Assembly: GCF_001295265.1 (NCBI RefSeq)
Contig: NZ_LJOD01000006.1
Location: 62,001-126,000 of the forward strand
Source of the DNA: Chryseobacterium indologenes
Lineage (GTDB): Bacteria > Bacteroidota > Bacteroidia > Flavobacteriales > Weeksellaceae
DNA length: 64,000 bases
Direction: 5' to 3'
Part shown: piece by piece, positions 51,283 to 60,385 of the stretch
Position numbering within the stretch: the first letter of the stretch is position 1
Layout of the letters: every line of letters starts with the position of its first letter
The notes under the pieces: model-generated
The model's database searches: none
Told to the model about the DNA's origin: nothing
Seen by the model: the letters and a program-made list of their open reading frames with translations, nothing else
Translations under genes and position numbers: made by a program

Positions 51283-52890
51283 ATGGCAGAAGTAATTACG
51301 ATGCCCCGCCTTTCCGACACTATGACGGAAGGTAAAGTGGCGAAATGGCATAAAAAAGTAGGTGATAAAGTAAAAGAAGGAGATATTTTAGCTGAAATTG
51401 AAACAGATAAAGCTGTTCAGGATTTCGAATCTGAAGTAGAAGGAACTCTTTTATACGTAGGTGTAGAAGAAGGTGGTGCAGCTGCTGTAGATTCTGTTTT
51501 GGCTATTATCGGAAATGAAGGAGAAGATATTTCAGGATTAACAGGAGGAGCTGCTGCTGCTCCCAATGCTGGCTCAGAAGAAAAAAAATCAGAAGAGCCT
51601 AAAACAGAAACTCCTGCATCTGCTGAGCAGACTGTAACAGAAACTCCGGCTGGGGTAGAAGTGATTACCATGCCAAGACTTTCTGATACAATGACAGAAG
51701 GTAAAGTAGCTAAATGGCATAAAAAGGTAGGTGATACCGTAAAAGAAGGTGATCTTCTTGCGGAAATTGAAACCGATAAAGCAGTACAGGATTTTGAATC
51801 TGAATTCAACGGGGTATTATTGAAGCAAGGCGTGGAAGAAGGCGGAGCAGCTCCGGTTGATTCAGTTTTAGCAATTATTGGTCCTGAAGGAACAGATGTT
51901 TCAGGTGTAGGAGCTCCGAAAGCTGCTTCCCAGTCATCAGACAAACCTGCTGAACAAAAAACTGAAGCTAAAGCTGAGGAAAAATCGGCTCCGGCTGTAA
52001 GCTCATCATCTTCTGACAGAGTAGCAATCTCCCCTCTAGCTAAGAAAATGGCTCAGGATAAAGGAGTGGATATCCACGATATTCAGGGTTCAGGAGAAAA
52101 CGGAAGAATCGTTAAAAAAGATATTGAAAACTATCAGCCTGCCGCAAAACCAGCTGCTTCAGCTCCGGCTGCAGGTGCTGCTGCCCAGCTTGCTGTAAGC
52201 TTTGTTCAGGGTGAAGATACGGAGACACCAAACTCACAGGTAAGAAACGTCATTGCAAAACGTCTTTCTGAAAGTAAGTTCTCTGCACCTCACTATTACC
52301 TGATGGTGGAAATCAATATGGATAAGGCTATTGAGGCAAGAAAAGAGATCAACTCCATTCCTGATACCAAAATTTCTTTCAATGATATGATTATTAAGGC
52401 AACTGCAATTGCTTTAAGAAAACATCCGCAGGTAAATTCAAGCTGGGCAGGTGACAAGATCATTCACAGAGGAAATATCAATATCGGTGTAGCGGTGGCT
52501 ATTCCGGACGGATTAGTGGTTCCTGTACTGAAGAATACAGATCAGATGAACTATACTCAGATATCAGCAGCGGTAAAAGATATGGCTTCAAGAGCGAAAA
52601 ATAAAGGCCTTAAAGCCAATGAAATGGAAGGTTCCACATTCTCTATCTCCAACTTGGGAATGTTCGGAATAGAAACATTTACAAGCATCATCAACCAGCC
52701 GAACTCTGCAATCCTTTCAGTAGGAGCAATCATCGAAAAACCAATTGTTAAGGACGGTCAGATTGTTGTAGGAAACACCATGAAACTTTCCCTGGCCTGT
52801 GACCACAGAGTAGTAGACGGTGCCACTGGTGCTCAGTTCTTACAGACATTAAGAACCTATTTAGAAAGTCCGTTAACTTTGTTACTGTAA
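51283..52890 (+). CDS. pdhC: Pyruvate dehydrogenase E2, dihydrolipoamide acetyltransferase
   Basis: Core of the pyruvate dehydrogenase complex. Two lipoyl domains (about residues 1-80 and 125-205), each with the lipoylated Lys in EIETDKAVQDFES, are joined by Ala/Pro/Glu-rich linkers. Then comes the E1/E3-binding domain (ISPLAKKMAQDKGVDIHDIQ) and the catalytic acetyltransferase domain from about residue 300, ending with the active-site motif DHRVVDGATGAQFL. At 535 residues the length is normal for a two-lipoyl E2. The start at 51283 begins the first lipoyl domain (MAEVITMPRLSDTMTEGKVA). Confidence 0.97.
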   Translation: MAEVITMPRLSDTMTEGKVAKWHKKVGDKVKEGDILAEIETDKAVQDFESEVEGTLLYVGVEEGGAAAVDSVLAIIGNEGEDISGLTGGAAAAPNAGSEEKKSEEPKTETPASAEQTVTETPAGVEVITMPRLSDTMTEGKVAKWHKKVGDTVKEGDLLAEIETDKAVQDFESEFNGVLLKQGVEEGGAAPVDSVLAIIGPEGTDVSGVGAPKAASQSSDKPAEQKTEAKAEEKSAPAVSSSSSDRVAISPLAKKMAQDKGVDIHDIQGSGENGRIVKKDIENYQPAAKPAASAPAAGAAAQLAVSFVQGEDTETPNSQVRNVIAKRLSESKFSAPHYYLMVEINMDKAIEARKEINSIPDTKISFNDMIIKATAIALRKHPQVNSSWAGDKIIHRGNINIGVAVAIPDGLVVPVLKNTDQMNYTQISAAVKDMASRAKNKGLKANEMEGSTFSISNLGMFGIETFTSIINQPNSAILSVGAIIEKPIVKDGQIVVGNTMKLSLACDHRVVDGATGAQFLQTLRTYLESPLTLLL

Positions 52891-52911
52891 TTTTCTAAAC
52901 TGAAAATATTG

Positions 52912-52937
52912 AAGCCTCCCAGTCGGGAGGCTTTTTT
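52912..52937 (+). terminator. Terminator after pdhC
   Basis: Perfect nine-base stem AAGCCTCCC / GGGAGGCTT with an AGTC loop and a T run. Confidence 0.9.
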
Positions 52938-53181
52938 GTTTGGGATTTTTATAGTCTGCAGACCTGGAATTTCTAATGTACAGATAGAAGTATGGGAAAA
53001 TACAATGATGATAAAAGATTCTCTGTGGAAATTCATAAAGTGAAATAACAGAATGTAAGGAAATACTCAAAAATCCTAATGAATTATTAAGATAATATTC
53101 ACTTAAATCTTGTAAAAAATAAATTGGAATGTTTGTTTTGAAACATTTCGTATATTTATGTTTATTCACTATTTTTGAATC

Positions 53182-53850
53182 ATGATTAGAGCAAGGAATA
53201 TCCATAAATCATATGGGAATCTAGAAGTACTGAAAGGAGTTGATATTCACATTAAAACAGGTGAAGTTGTGTCTATTGTTGGCGAATCAGGAGCAGGGAA
53301 ATCTACACTGCTTCAGATTTTGGGAACATTGGATCTTCCAACCAATTCTAATAAATTTGGTACAGAAATATCTATTGCCGGGGAATCTTTCATCAATATG
53401 AATGATAAGCAGCTTTCCAAATTCAGAAATCAGAACATTGGTTTTGTATTTCAGTTCCATCAGCTTCTTCCGGAATTTACCGCCTTAGAAAACGTTCTGC
53501 TTCCAACAAAAATAGGAGGAGCGAATGAAAAAGAAGCCCTTGAGAAAGCATATGCCTTATTTGAAGATCTTAGGATAGAACAGAGACTTCATCACAAACC
53601 TAATCAGCTGTCAGGAGGAGAAGCACAGAGAGTTGCTGTGGCCAGAGCTTTGATCAATTCCCCTAAGATTATTTTTGCAGACGAACCTACAGGGAATCTG
53701 GATTCAAAAAATGCTGATGACCTTCACCGATTATTTTTTGACCTTAGAGATAAATACAACCAGACTTTTGTGATTGTTACCCATAACCCGGGGCTTGCTG
53801 AAATTACTGACCGGAAGTTGGTGATGAAAGACGGGATGATCATAGAATAA
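53182..53850 (+). CDS. ABC transporter ATP-binding protein, LolD-like
   Basis: A 222-residue ATPase: Walker [11 protein letters not shown]-loop [20 protein letters not shown], signature [15 protein letters not shown], Walker [14 protein letters not shown] and H-loop VIVTHNPG. The sequence is closest to the LolD/MacB group, which powers lipoprotein release or MacB-type export. No permease gene is adjacent, so the partner (LolC/E-like) must be elsewhere. The following L,D-transpeptidase gene starts 15 bases later. Confidence 0.92.
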   Translation: MIRARNIHKSYGNLEVLKGVDIHIKTGEVVSIVGESGAGKSTLLQILGTLDLPTNSNKFGTEISIAGESFINMNDKQLSKFRNQNIGFVFQFHQLLPEFTALENVLLPTKIGGANEKEALEKAYALFEDLRIEQRLHHKPNQLSGGEAQRVAVARALINSPKIIFADEPTGNLDSKNADDLHRLFFDLRDKYNQTFVIVTHNPGLAEITDRKLVMKDGMIIE

Positions 53851-53865
53851 ACCTGTTTTTTACTG

Positions 53866-54444
53866 ATGAAAAAAATACTATTCCTGTTTCTTTTTACCAT
53901 TTCCTGTGCCAGATTTGAGTCACAGGCAACTCCCGGTTCCGGAGGAATTCCGGAAGATAAAATTTTGGAAATTAAAAGATTTCTGAAAGGTAAAAACTAC
54001 AATCAGGATATCGCTGTTTTCATCAATTTTAAAACCTATTCAGGAAAATACCGCTACTTTGTATATGATCTGAAAAACAGTAAAATACTACAGAAAGCAA
54101 TCGTTTCTCATGGTTCCGGCTCTGTCATCAGAAACTCAGAGACTCTTGCCTTCAGCAATACAGAAGGATCCTACCAATCTTCGCTTGGGAAATATGAAAT
54201 TCTGCAGAGCTATACCGGGAAATTTGGCAAGGCCTACAGGATGAATGGTCTTGATGCCTCCAACAGCAGAGCTATGGAACGGGCCATTGTACTTCATTCC
54301 CTGGAATGTGTTCCGGATAAAGAATCGTCCGCCCCCGCCTGTTTAAGTTTAGGATGTCCGATGCTTTCGGTAAATGCTTTCAATGAGACAGCAAAATATC
54401 TTGACCAGTCTAAATATCCGGTTATTTTATATGCTTTCTATTAA
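53866..54444 (+). CDS. Exported murein L,D-transpeptidase-like (YkuD-related) protein
   Basis: A 192-residue protein with an N-terminal signal sequence (KKILFLFLFTISCARFESQA). KYRYFVYDLKNSKIL, FSNTEGSYQSSLGKYEI and the active-site region CLSLGCPMLSVNAF match the murein L,D-transpeptidase catalytic domain family; the second Cys is the likely nucleophile, with His in IVLHSLECVP. It would cross-link or trim peptidoglycan in the periplasm. The ISCA segment could be read as a weak lipobox. Confidence 0.88.
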   Translation: MKKILFLFLFTISCARFESQATPGSGGIPEDKILEIKRFLKGKNYNQDIAVFINFKTYSGKYRYFVYDLKNSKILQKAIVSHGSGSVIRNSETLAFSNTEGSYQSSLGKYEILQSYTGKFGKAYRMNGLDASNSRAMERAIVLHSLECVPDKESSAPACLSLGCPMLSVNAFNETAKYLDQSKYPVILYAFY

Positions 54445-54476
54445 ACCTCTATTATTCATTAATTAAACCTTTAAAA

Positions 54477-55154
54477 ATGCCCATAAAACTTCTTGCCGAA
54501 GATGACAGACCCAGAGAGAAATTTTTGCTGAAAGGCCGAAATTCACTTTCTGATTCTGAATTGCTGGCTATTATTATGGGAAGCGGAAGCAAAGATGAAA
54601 CGGCAGTAGAGCTGGCCAGAAAAATTCTTTCTTCAGTAAACAACAGCTGGCACCAGCTAAGCCAGCTTTCTAATAAAGAGCTGATGAAGTTTAAGGGGAT
54701 AGGAGAAGCTAAGTCCATTTCTATCATTGCAGCCTTAGAGATTGCGAGAAGAAGAGCAGTTCAGGAAATTCCGGAAAGAGCAGTGGTGGTAAATAGTAAT
54801 GATGCCTATCTTTTATTGAAGAACCAGCTGTCCGATCTGAGAACCGAAGAATTTTGGGGAATATTTCTCAACCAAAGTAATAAAGTCATTCATATTGCCC
54901 AGCTCACCCAAGGTGGCATAAGCCAGTCAGTTGTAGATGTAAGAATACTATTCAAGACCGCTCTGGACCATTTTTCAACAGGGATCATTATTGCCCATAA
55001 TCATCCTTCAGGAAGCATCAGGCCGAGTAAAGAAGATATACATATTACCCAAAAAATAAAAGAAGCAGGAAAAACACTGAGTATTCAGCTTTTAGACCAT
55101 ATTATAATTACACAGAATTCATACTTTAGTTTCTCAGACGATGGATTATTATGA
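54477..55154 (+). CDS. radC: RadC-family JAB/MPN-domain protein
   Basis: A 225-residue protein: N-terminal helix-hairpin-helix-like domain (LSNKELMKFKGIGEAKSISI) and C-terminal JAB1/MPN domain with the metal motif HNHPSGSIRPSKEDI preceded by the Glu in DLRTEEFWGIFLN. RadC is widespread and was once linked to DNA repair; its biochemical role is unsettled. It shares a four-base ATGA overlap with the next gene. There are no mobile-element genes here, unlike many plasmid/phage RadC loci. Confidence 0.95.
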   Translation: MPIKLLAEDDRPREKFLLKGRNSLSDSELLAIIMGSGSKDETAVELARKILSSVNNSWHQLSQLSNKELMKFKGIGEAKSISIIAALEIARRRAVQEIPERAVVVNSNDAYLLLKNQLSDLRTEEFWGIFLNQSNKVIHIAQLTQGGISQSVVDVRILFKTALDHFSTGIIIAHNHPSGSIRPSKEDIHITQKIKEAGKTLSIQLLDHIIITQNSYFSFSDDGLL

Positions 55155-56017
55155 TTAGAAGAGTGAAATATAACGAGATTGATTTCGTAAAATATACAAA
55201 GTGCCTGGAAAATTCTGAACAGAAAAACTGGTATGCCCGAAAGGAAATTTTAGATCAGCTTTCAGGCAGCTGGCACATTTTGGTTTATGGAGATTATGAA
55301 GCAGTAATGCCCGTTCATATAGATAGAAAAATAGGGATTAATTTTGTTAATATGCCGCTTTTTTGCCAGCAGCTTGGAGTTTTTTCAAAAGCGGATGATT
55401 CAGGGATCAATGATCTGTTTTTGCAGTTTTTAAAAAAGAAATATATACTTTTCCTTTATTCATTTAATCAGTACAATAGCTTTTCGGTTGAACCCGAGAA
55501 AAGAAAAAACTATATTATTCCCATTTCTGATTACGTTCTTTTAAGAAGAAAAAAATATTTCAAAGGAAGAAAATCTACCGCCAAAATGGCGCAGCATCTT
55601 CAATATAAGGAAATTGAACTTAATGATGAGAGCATTCTTTTTTTTAGAAGCAATTTAAAAGGACTTTCCAAAGAATCGGATTGGCAAAAGCTTAAAAATT
55701 ATATTTTATTTCTTTCAGAAAATAATGCTCTTAAGCTTTCCGGAGCTTATTTTAATGATAAACTGATCAGTTTAGCCGTGCTGGTTGCAGATAAGGAACA
55801 ATTCTCGTTATTGAGTTTAGTGAATGATGAAAAATATAAAAATGAAAACGGCGCTTCTTTTGTCATTGACAGGATTCTGAATCTGTATATTCATGAGAAA
55901 ACATTCAATTTTATGGGAAGTAATATCCGGGGAATTCAGGTTTTTTTCAAAAGTTTTGGAGCAGAACTTCATGAATATGGTATTATTGAAAATAAATTTC
56001 TCAAGAGGTTTTCTTAG
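55151..56017 (+). CDS. Acyltransferase-like protein (GNAT/FemAB fold candidate)
   Basis: A 288-residue soluble protein of the type annotated GNAT/FemAB-like: LSGSWHILVYGDYEAVMPVH near the start, then basic KKYFKGRKSTAKMAQHL, and a C-terminal half with FNDKLISLAVLVADKEQFSL, NENGASFVIDRILNLYIHEK and FMGSNIRGIQVFFKSFGAEL. That last segment is typical of FemAB/GNAT-like acyltransferases. The substrate is unknown. Translationally coupled to radC. Confidence 0.75.
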   Translation: MIRRVKYNEIDFVKYTKCLENSEQKNWYARKEILDQLSGSWHILVYGDYEAVMPVHIDRKIGINFVNMPLFCQQLGVFSKADDSGINDLFLQFLKKKYILFLYSFNQYNSFSVEPEKRKNYIIPISDYVLLRRKKYFKGRKSTAKMAQHLQYKEIELNDESILFFRSNLKGLSKESDWQKLKNYILFLSENNALKLSGAYFNDKLISLAVLVADKEQFSLLSLVNDEKYKNENGASFVIDRILNLYIHEKTFNFMGSNIRGIQVFFKSFGAELHEYGIIENKFLKRFS

Positions 56018-56267
56018 ATAATTTTCAACACAGGAAATTACCCTGGCCTGTAAAATCTGTTTTCTTTTCCGTTAGAATTTTTCAATAGAGCATATGTTTT
56101 TGGCTATCGAAAATTTTCTTATTCCATAGGGAATCCAAATTTATTATTCTATAATCTGACTTTCACAAAATTGTGATTTTTTTATTGTGCAAAGCTTTTG
56201 TAAAGTAAATAGTTGTATATTCATACTATAAAAACTCAATAAACCATAAAACTTAAATTTAATCATC

Positions 56268-57071
56268 ATGAAAAAAACTCTCATTGTGGCAGCTCTTGCT
56301 ATGGCAGCATTCTCAAATGCCCAAACATCATGGACTTTAACCGGAAATGGAGGAACCACTCCGGGAAAAGAGTATATCGGAACAAGAGATGAACAGGATC
56401 TGGTTATAAAAACAGCGAATATTGAACGGATGAGGATTAGTGCGAAAGGAAATGTAGGCATCAATGCAGCTCCGGATGTCAATTATATCTTTAAGGTGCA
56501 GGGGAGGTCCCAATTTGTTTCTGATACAGGTTTGGATTCATTTCAAATCATCAATACAGGATCCAATGTAGGGAATGGTTCCTCTTTGGCCTGGCTTTCC
56601 TATAAACAGTACCAGCCTAATAATCCCGGAGTTTTTGATATCACTGGAATTACAAGCCTCAATGGCCCTTTTGAAAGTCTTCTATCCGTAAAATCAAATG
56701 GAAAAATGATTCTCGGTCCTTCAAGTTTTGCTTTAAACTGTCCGGACTGTAATGATTATAGATTATTTGTAAAAAACGGAATCAGAACTGAAAAAGTAAA
56801 AGTTGACATTGCAGCAGACAACGGCTGGGCAGATTACGTCTTCGAAAAAGATTATAAGCTGATGCCCTTGAATGAACTGGATCAGTTTATCAATGAAAAT
56901 GGCCATCTTCCGGAAGTTCCTACCACAGAAGAAGCTATTAAAAACGGAGTAGAGCTGAAAGAAATGAATATTCTCCTGCTTAAAAAAGTGGAAGAATTAA
57001 CGTTATATATGATTCAGCAGAGTAAAGAAATTAAGGAACTGAAAAATAAAATACAGCAGTATGAAAAATAA
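56268..57071 (+). CDS. Secreted protein with tail-fibre-like C-terminal coiled coil
   Basis: A 267-residue exported protein; signal peptide LIVAALAMAAFSNAQ. The middle is beta-rich (GNVGINAAPDVNYIFKVQGR) and the end has the pattern WADYVFEKDYKLMPLNELD, HLPEVPTTEEAIKNGVELKE and a coiled coil (LLKKVEELTLYMIQQSKEI). This architecture recurs in Bacteroidota and resembles phage tail-fibre chaperone regions, suggesting a trimeric surface fibre. It overlaps the next gene by 11 bases, so the two are co-expressed. Confidence 0.8.
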   Translation: MKKTLIVAALAMAAFSNAQTSWTLTGNGGTTPGKEYIGTRDEQDLVIKTANIERMRISAKGNVGINAAPDVNYIFKVQGRSQFVSDTGLDSFQIINTGSNVGNGSSLAWLSYKQYQPNNPGVFDITGITSLNGPFESLLSVKSNGKMILGPSSFALNCPDCNDYRLFVKNGIRTEKVKVDIAADNGWADYVFEKDYKLMPLNELDQFINENGHLPEVPTTEEAIKNGVELKEMNILLLKKVEELTLYMIQQSKEIKELKNKIQQYEK

Positions 57072-58896
57072 AGTATTAATTGCTGCATTTTCTTTATGGT
57101 CTGCCTTATCTTTTGCTCAGCATAAAGCATACTATATAGAAATTGCAGGCAGTGAAAATGTTCCTAAAATAAAAAGCAGCGGTAAAAACCTGTTTTTAGA
57201 ACATACCGACCGATCTGTTACAGAAGTTTTGACAAAATATGAAATCTATAGATTTGAAAAAGCTTTTCCCCTGGCAGTAACCCCATTTTTGCAGAGAATA
57301 TATCTTCTGGAGGTTAATAAAAGTGAAGTTTTCGAGGATTTAAAAAGATTCAGCAGATACTTTCCTCTGGTAGAAGAAACCCGTAATCCGGAAGTATTAT
57401 ATACTCCAAATGATTATCATTACCCTATTGGAAGTTCAGAACCCCGAAAAAGTCTTGATCTCATCAATATAACCAGTGCCTGGGATTATACTCATGGAGA
57501 TCCTAATATCAAGATCGGAATATGCGACACAGCCATTAGGTTAACCCATGAGGATCTTGCTGGAAAAGTAACCAGCCTGGATACATATAACTACTCGGAT
57601 TCTCATGGAACAGCAGTGGCAAGCCATGCGGCAGCTAATACTGATAATGGTAAAGGAATTCCCGGCACAGGATTTAATTCTTCTGTACTTTTTAAAGTAA
57701 TGACGATTAATAATGTTAATCATTTATTGACATTATCAAAAAATGGCGCCCGGGTAGTTAACGCCAGCTGGCACAATGGCACTTGTGCCCCAAGTATTGT
57801 TGAGCAGAGTGTTATTGATGAGATACATGCCAATGGAACTGTAATTATTGCAGCAGCTGGAAATTCATCCACATGCGGAGGTCCGTTTACTCATGTATAT
57901 CCCGCAAGTTATAATCATGTAATCAGTGTCTCTACTGTGGGGCATGAAGATGTTGGCTTTACTTACAATAACATCCCTTTGATATGGAGAGATCGGGTAG
58001 AACATAACATCGGAGATCCGGCTACTATTAACCGTGTTAATGACAAGGTAGATGTGTTTGCTTCAGGATTTAATGTTCTGGGAGCGACTGCAGAAAGTGA
58101 CTCATCTTATGGAGGTGCGTGGGGAACTTCTTTATCAGCCCCGCAGGTATCAGGAGTTGTCGCTTTATTATTTGCAGCCAATAACTGTCTGAATCCAGAT
58201 GAAGCAGAATCTCTTCTGAAATTGGGAGCATCAGATCTTGATACTATTCCGGAGAACCTTCCATACGCCGGAAGGATGGGAGCGGGAAGAATTGATGCAG
58301 GAAAATCTACTAAACTGGCCTGGCAGATGAATCCTGCAAACGGAGGCGAGATGCTGGTTTCAGGCAGGGATTTTAACAGGTACAGTTTTGAGCTGATTAA
58401 TTCTCCTCAGAAAGTAAGAATAAAAGATCAGTCATTTGTACAGCAGTCTGAGATTACTGTTAAAGCAAAAGATTATATCCTTCTGGACACTAATGTTTTA
58501 CTGGCGCCGGATACAGGAAAATCAAATTATCTTTATATTGGTGATAATTCATGTTATACCTTCGCGCCGGTGGCTAATAAAGCTTCTGAAACAGAAAAAA
58601 ACAATAAACTGTCAGAGGTTCAGATCGCGGATAATAACCTGCTGGCTGTTGAAGTGTATCCTAATCCGTCATCAGGACTTATTTATTTTAAAAACCTTGA
58701 AAAAATCAATACCGGCGAAAAGATATCTGTAGCAGTTTATGATCTTTCGGGAAGACTGATGATTAACAGACCGGGTATGTCAGTATTAGCTATTGTACGT
58801 AATGGCTTTGATATAAGCGAATTAAAACAGGGGGCATATTTAGTTGAACTGAGTTCAGGTAAAGAAAAAGTCACTAAAAAAGTTATTAAAAAATAA
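57061..58896 (+). CDS. Secreted subtilisin-like serine protease (S8) with T9SS sorting domain
   Basis: A 611-residue secreted protease: signal peptide (LIAAFSLWSALSFAQ), an inhibitor-like propeptide to about residue 130, and an S8 domain. Catalytic residues are Asp in IGICDTAIRLTHEDL, His in DSHGTAVASHAA and Ser in WGTSLSAPQVSG; the oxyanion Asn is in IIAAAGNSSTCG. The usual HGTHVA appears as HGTAVA, so the second His is absent, as in many family members. A type A sorting domain ends the protein (VYPNPSSGLIYFKNLE, ISELKQGAYLVEL). Confidence 0.92.
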   Translation: MKNKVLIAAFSLWSALSFAQHKAYYIEIAGSENVPKIKSSGKNLFLEHTDRSVTEVLTKYEIYRFEKAFPLAVTPFLQRIYLLEVNKSEVFEDLKRFSRYFPLVEETRNPEVLYTPNDYHYPIGSSEPRKSLDLINITSAWDYTHGDPNIKIGICDTAIRLTHEDLAGKVTSLDTYNYSDSHGTAVASHAAANTDNGKGIPGTGFNSSVLFKVMTINNVNHLLTLSKNGARVVNASWHNGTCAPSIVEQSVIDEIHANGTVIIAAAGNSSTCGGPFTHVYPASYNHVISVSTVGHEDVGFTYNNIPLIWRDRVEHNIGDPATINRVNDKVDVFASGFNVLGATAESDSSYGGAWGTSLSAPQVSGVVALLFAANNCLNPDEAESLLKLGASDLDTIPENLPYAGRMGAGRIDAGKSTKLAWQMNPANGGEMLVSGRDFNRYSFELINSPQKVRIKDQSFVQQSEITVKAKDYILLDTNVLLAPDTGKSNYLYIGDNSCYTFAPVANKASETEKNNKLSEVQIADNNLLAVEVYPNPSSGLIYFKNLEKINTGEKISVAVYDLSGRLMINRPGMSVLAIVRNGFDISELKQGAYLVELSSGKEKVTKKVIKK

Positions 58897-58904
58897 CTGA
58901 ACAG

Positions 58905-58932
58905 ACAGCCGGATTTACCCGGCTGTTTTTTT
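58905..58932 (+). terminator. Terminator after the subtilase gene
   Basis: ACAGCCGG / CCGGCTGT stem with a six-base loop and a T run. Confidence 0.85.
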
Positions 58933-59035
58933 GTTTATCTATCTCAATTCCTGAGAGTTATTTTCCTGCATAAGATTTAAAAAATTTCCATGACGGATAT
59001 ATGCAAAAAATCTTTAGAACCCGGAAAATAATTAG

Positions 59036-59043
59036 TAATTTTG
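59036..59043 (+). promoter_or_regulatory. -7 promoter element of the membrane protein gene at 59056
   Basis: TAATTTTG matches TAnnTTTG and ends 13 bases before the ATG at 59056; the TTG at 59041 is within it and is therefore not a good start. Confidence 0.6.
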
Positions 59044-59055
59044 CAGTCTAAAATT

Positions 59056-59568
59056 ATGACTAGTTTTTCAGGATATTTACCTTATGCCTTTGCATTAATC
59101 ATTGCAATTCCTTTTCTGGTTTTGCTTAGGCAGTTTGTACATTCGTACATCACCCTTAAAAATCAGGAGATCAAACTTCTTTCCGTTAAATCGAATACAG
59201 AAAACAAAACCCATTCTTATGAAAGAATGACACTGTTTCTGGAAAGAATGAAACCTTCCAATCTCATTCAGAAATTTGATAAAGATCTTGCTGTTCATGA
59301 ATTTATTTTCCTTACCGAAAAAGCAATCAACGAAGAATTTGAATACAACTCTTCACAACAGCTTTATCTGACAAAAAACTCGTGGAAGAATATTGTAGAT
59401 TCTAAGAATGCTGTGATTGACCTGCTTCACAAAACATATGAAGGGTTGAAGGGGAATGCCAGTCTGGATGAATTCAAGACCATTTTCATCATGAATTATA
59501 TGGAAAGTGAAGACTATATTGCAGCTACAATAGAAGACCTTCGAAGAGAAATTTTAATAATAACTTAA
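59056..59568 (+). CDS. Membrane-anchored helical protein of unknown function
   Basis: A 170-residue protein with one N-terminal transmembrane helix (YLPYAFALIIAIPFLVLLRQ) and a helical cytosolic part (ERMTLFLERMKPSNLIQKFD, NAVIDLLHKTYEGLKGNASL). Similar small proteins occur in other Flavobacteriia as an uncharacterised DUF family; I cannot name it with certainty. It is directly followed after 18 bases by ppa and so probably shares its transcript. Confidence 0.75.
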   Translation: MTSFSGYLPYAFALIIAIPFLVLLRQFVHSYITLKNQEIKLLSVKSNTENKTHSYERMTLFLERMKPSNLIQKFDKDLAVHEFIFLTEKAINEEFEYNSSQQLYLTKNSWKNIVDSKNAVIDLLHKTYEGLKGNASLDEFKTIFIMNYMESEDYIAATIEDLRREILIIT

Positions 59569-59586
59569 AAAATAACAGATAAAATA

Positions 59587-60198
59587 ATGATTCCAAATTT
59601 TAAAGCACATCCATGGCACGGAATTACTGCGGGAGAAGATGCGCCAAATGTTGTAAACGTATTTGTGGAAATCGTTCCTTCAGATACCATTAAATATGAA
59701 GTTGACAAAGAAACAGGATTTTTGAAGGTAGACAGGCCTCAGAAATTTTCCAATATTATCCCTGCTTTATATGGTTTTGTTCCAAGAACATACTGCCATA
59801 ATGAAGTAATGAAACTTGCGGTAGAAGCAGGTGCAGATGATGTAACCATGGGAGATCATGATCCGCTTGATATTTGTGTATTAAGCTCGCATAATATCCA
59901 TTCAGGAGGATTATTAATGGAAGCGATCCCAATCGGTGGGTTCAAAATGATTGACGGAGGAGAAGCTGATGACAAAATCGTTGCCGTAATGATCGGAGAC
60001 CATGCTTTCGGACATTTCAGAGATATTTCTGAGCTTCCTGAAGCTGAAGTAAAGAGATTGATGCACTACTTCCTTACCTATAAAAATCTGCCGGATGAGC
60101 CTGCAAAATGCAGAATCCATGAAATTTACGGAGCAGAGCACGCTAAAAAAGTGATCAAAGCCTCCCAAACAGACTATGCAAATAAATTTGGGGGATAA
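59587..60198 (+). CDS. ppa: Soluble inorganic pyrophosphatase, family I
   Basis: Hydrolyses pyrophosphate in the cytosol, driving biosynthetic reactions. The 203-residue protein shows VPSDTIKYEVDKETGFLKVD, YGFVPRTYC and the metal-binding DHDPLDICV, with MIDGGEADDKIVAVM later, all typical of family I. The neighbour hppA encodes a membrane pyrophosphatase, so two enzymes for the same substrate lie side by side. Confidence 0.96.
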   Translation: MIPNFKAHPWHGITAGEDAPNVVNVFVEIVPSDTIKYEVDKETGFLKVDRPQKFSNIIPALYGFVPRTYCHNEVMKLAVEAGADDVTMGDHDPLDICVLSSHNIHSGGLLMEAIPIGGFKMIDGGEADDKIVAVMIGDHAFGHFRDISELPEAEVKRLMHYFLTYKNLPDEPAKCRIHEIYGAEHAKKVIKASQTDYANKFGG

Positions 60199-60221
60199 TA
60201 TCCTCTGATTTTCATCCTATA

Positions 60222-60256
60222 AAAAGGGTAAACGATTCTTCGTTTATCCTTTTTTA
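60222..60256 (+). terminator. Terminator after ppa
   Basis: GGGTAAACGA pairs with TCGTTTATCC (one G-U) around a four-base loop, with flanking A and T runs. Confidence 0.8.
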
Positions 60257-60385
60257 TTGCCCGTTTACAGAGAACTGATCGTGTGTCTTTATAGGGTTGA
60301 AGATTTAAACAATTGATTTTTTTTGATGTTTTAGTGGTAATTATTTATTATATTTAATTTTCTATTACCAAAAAAATATTAAACT

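Noticed and set aside
51417..51944. A long minus-strand frame inside pdhC
   Set aside because: It is a shadow of the repetitive lipoyl/linker coding sequence.
52882..53205. A minus-strand frame between pdhC and the LolD-like gene
   Set aside because: It spans the pdhC terminator and overlaps the start of the ATPase gene, with no family resemblance.
54477..55154. radC as a sign of a mobile island
   Set aside because: No integrase, transposase, phage or plasmid gene is nearby, and the flanking genes are ordinary chromosomal ones.
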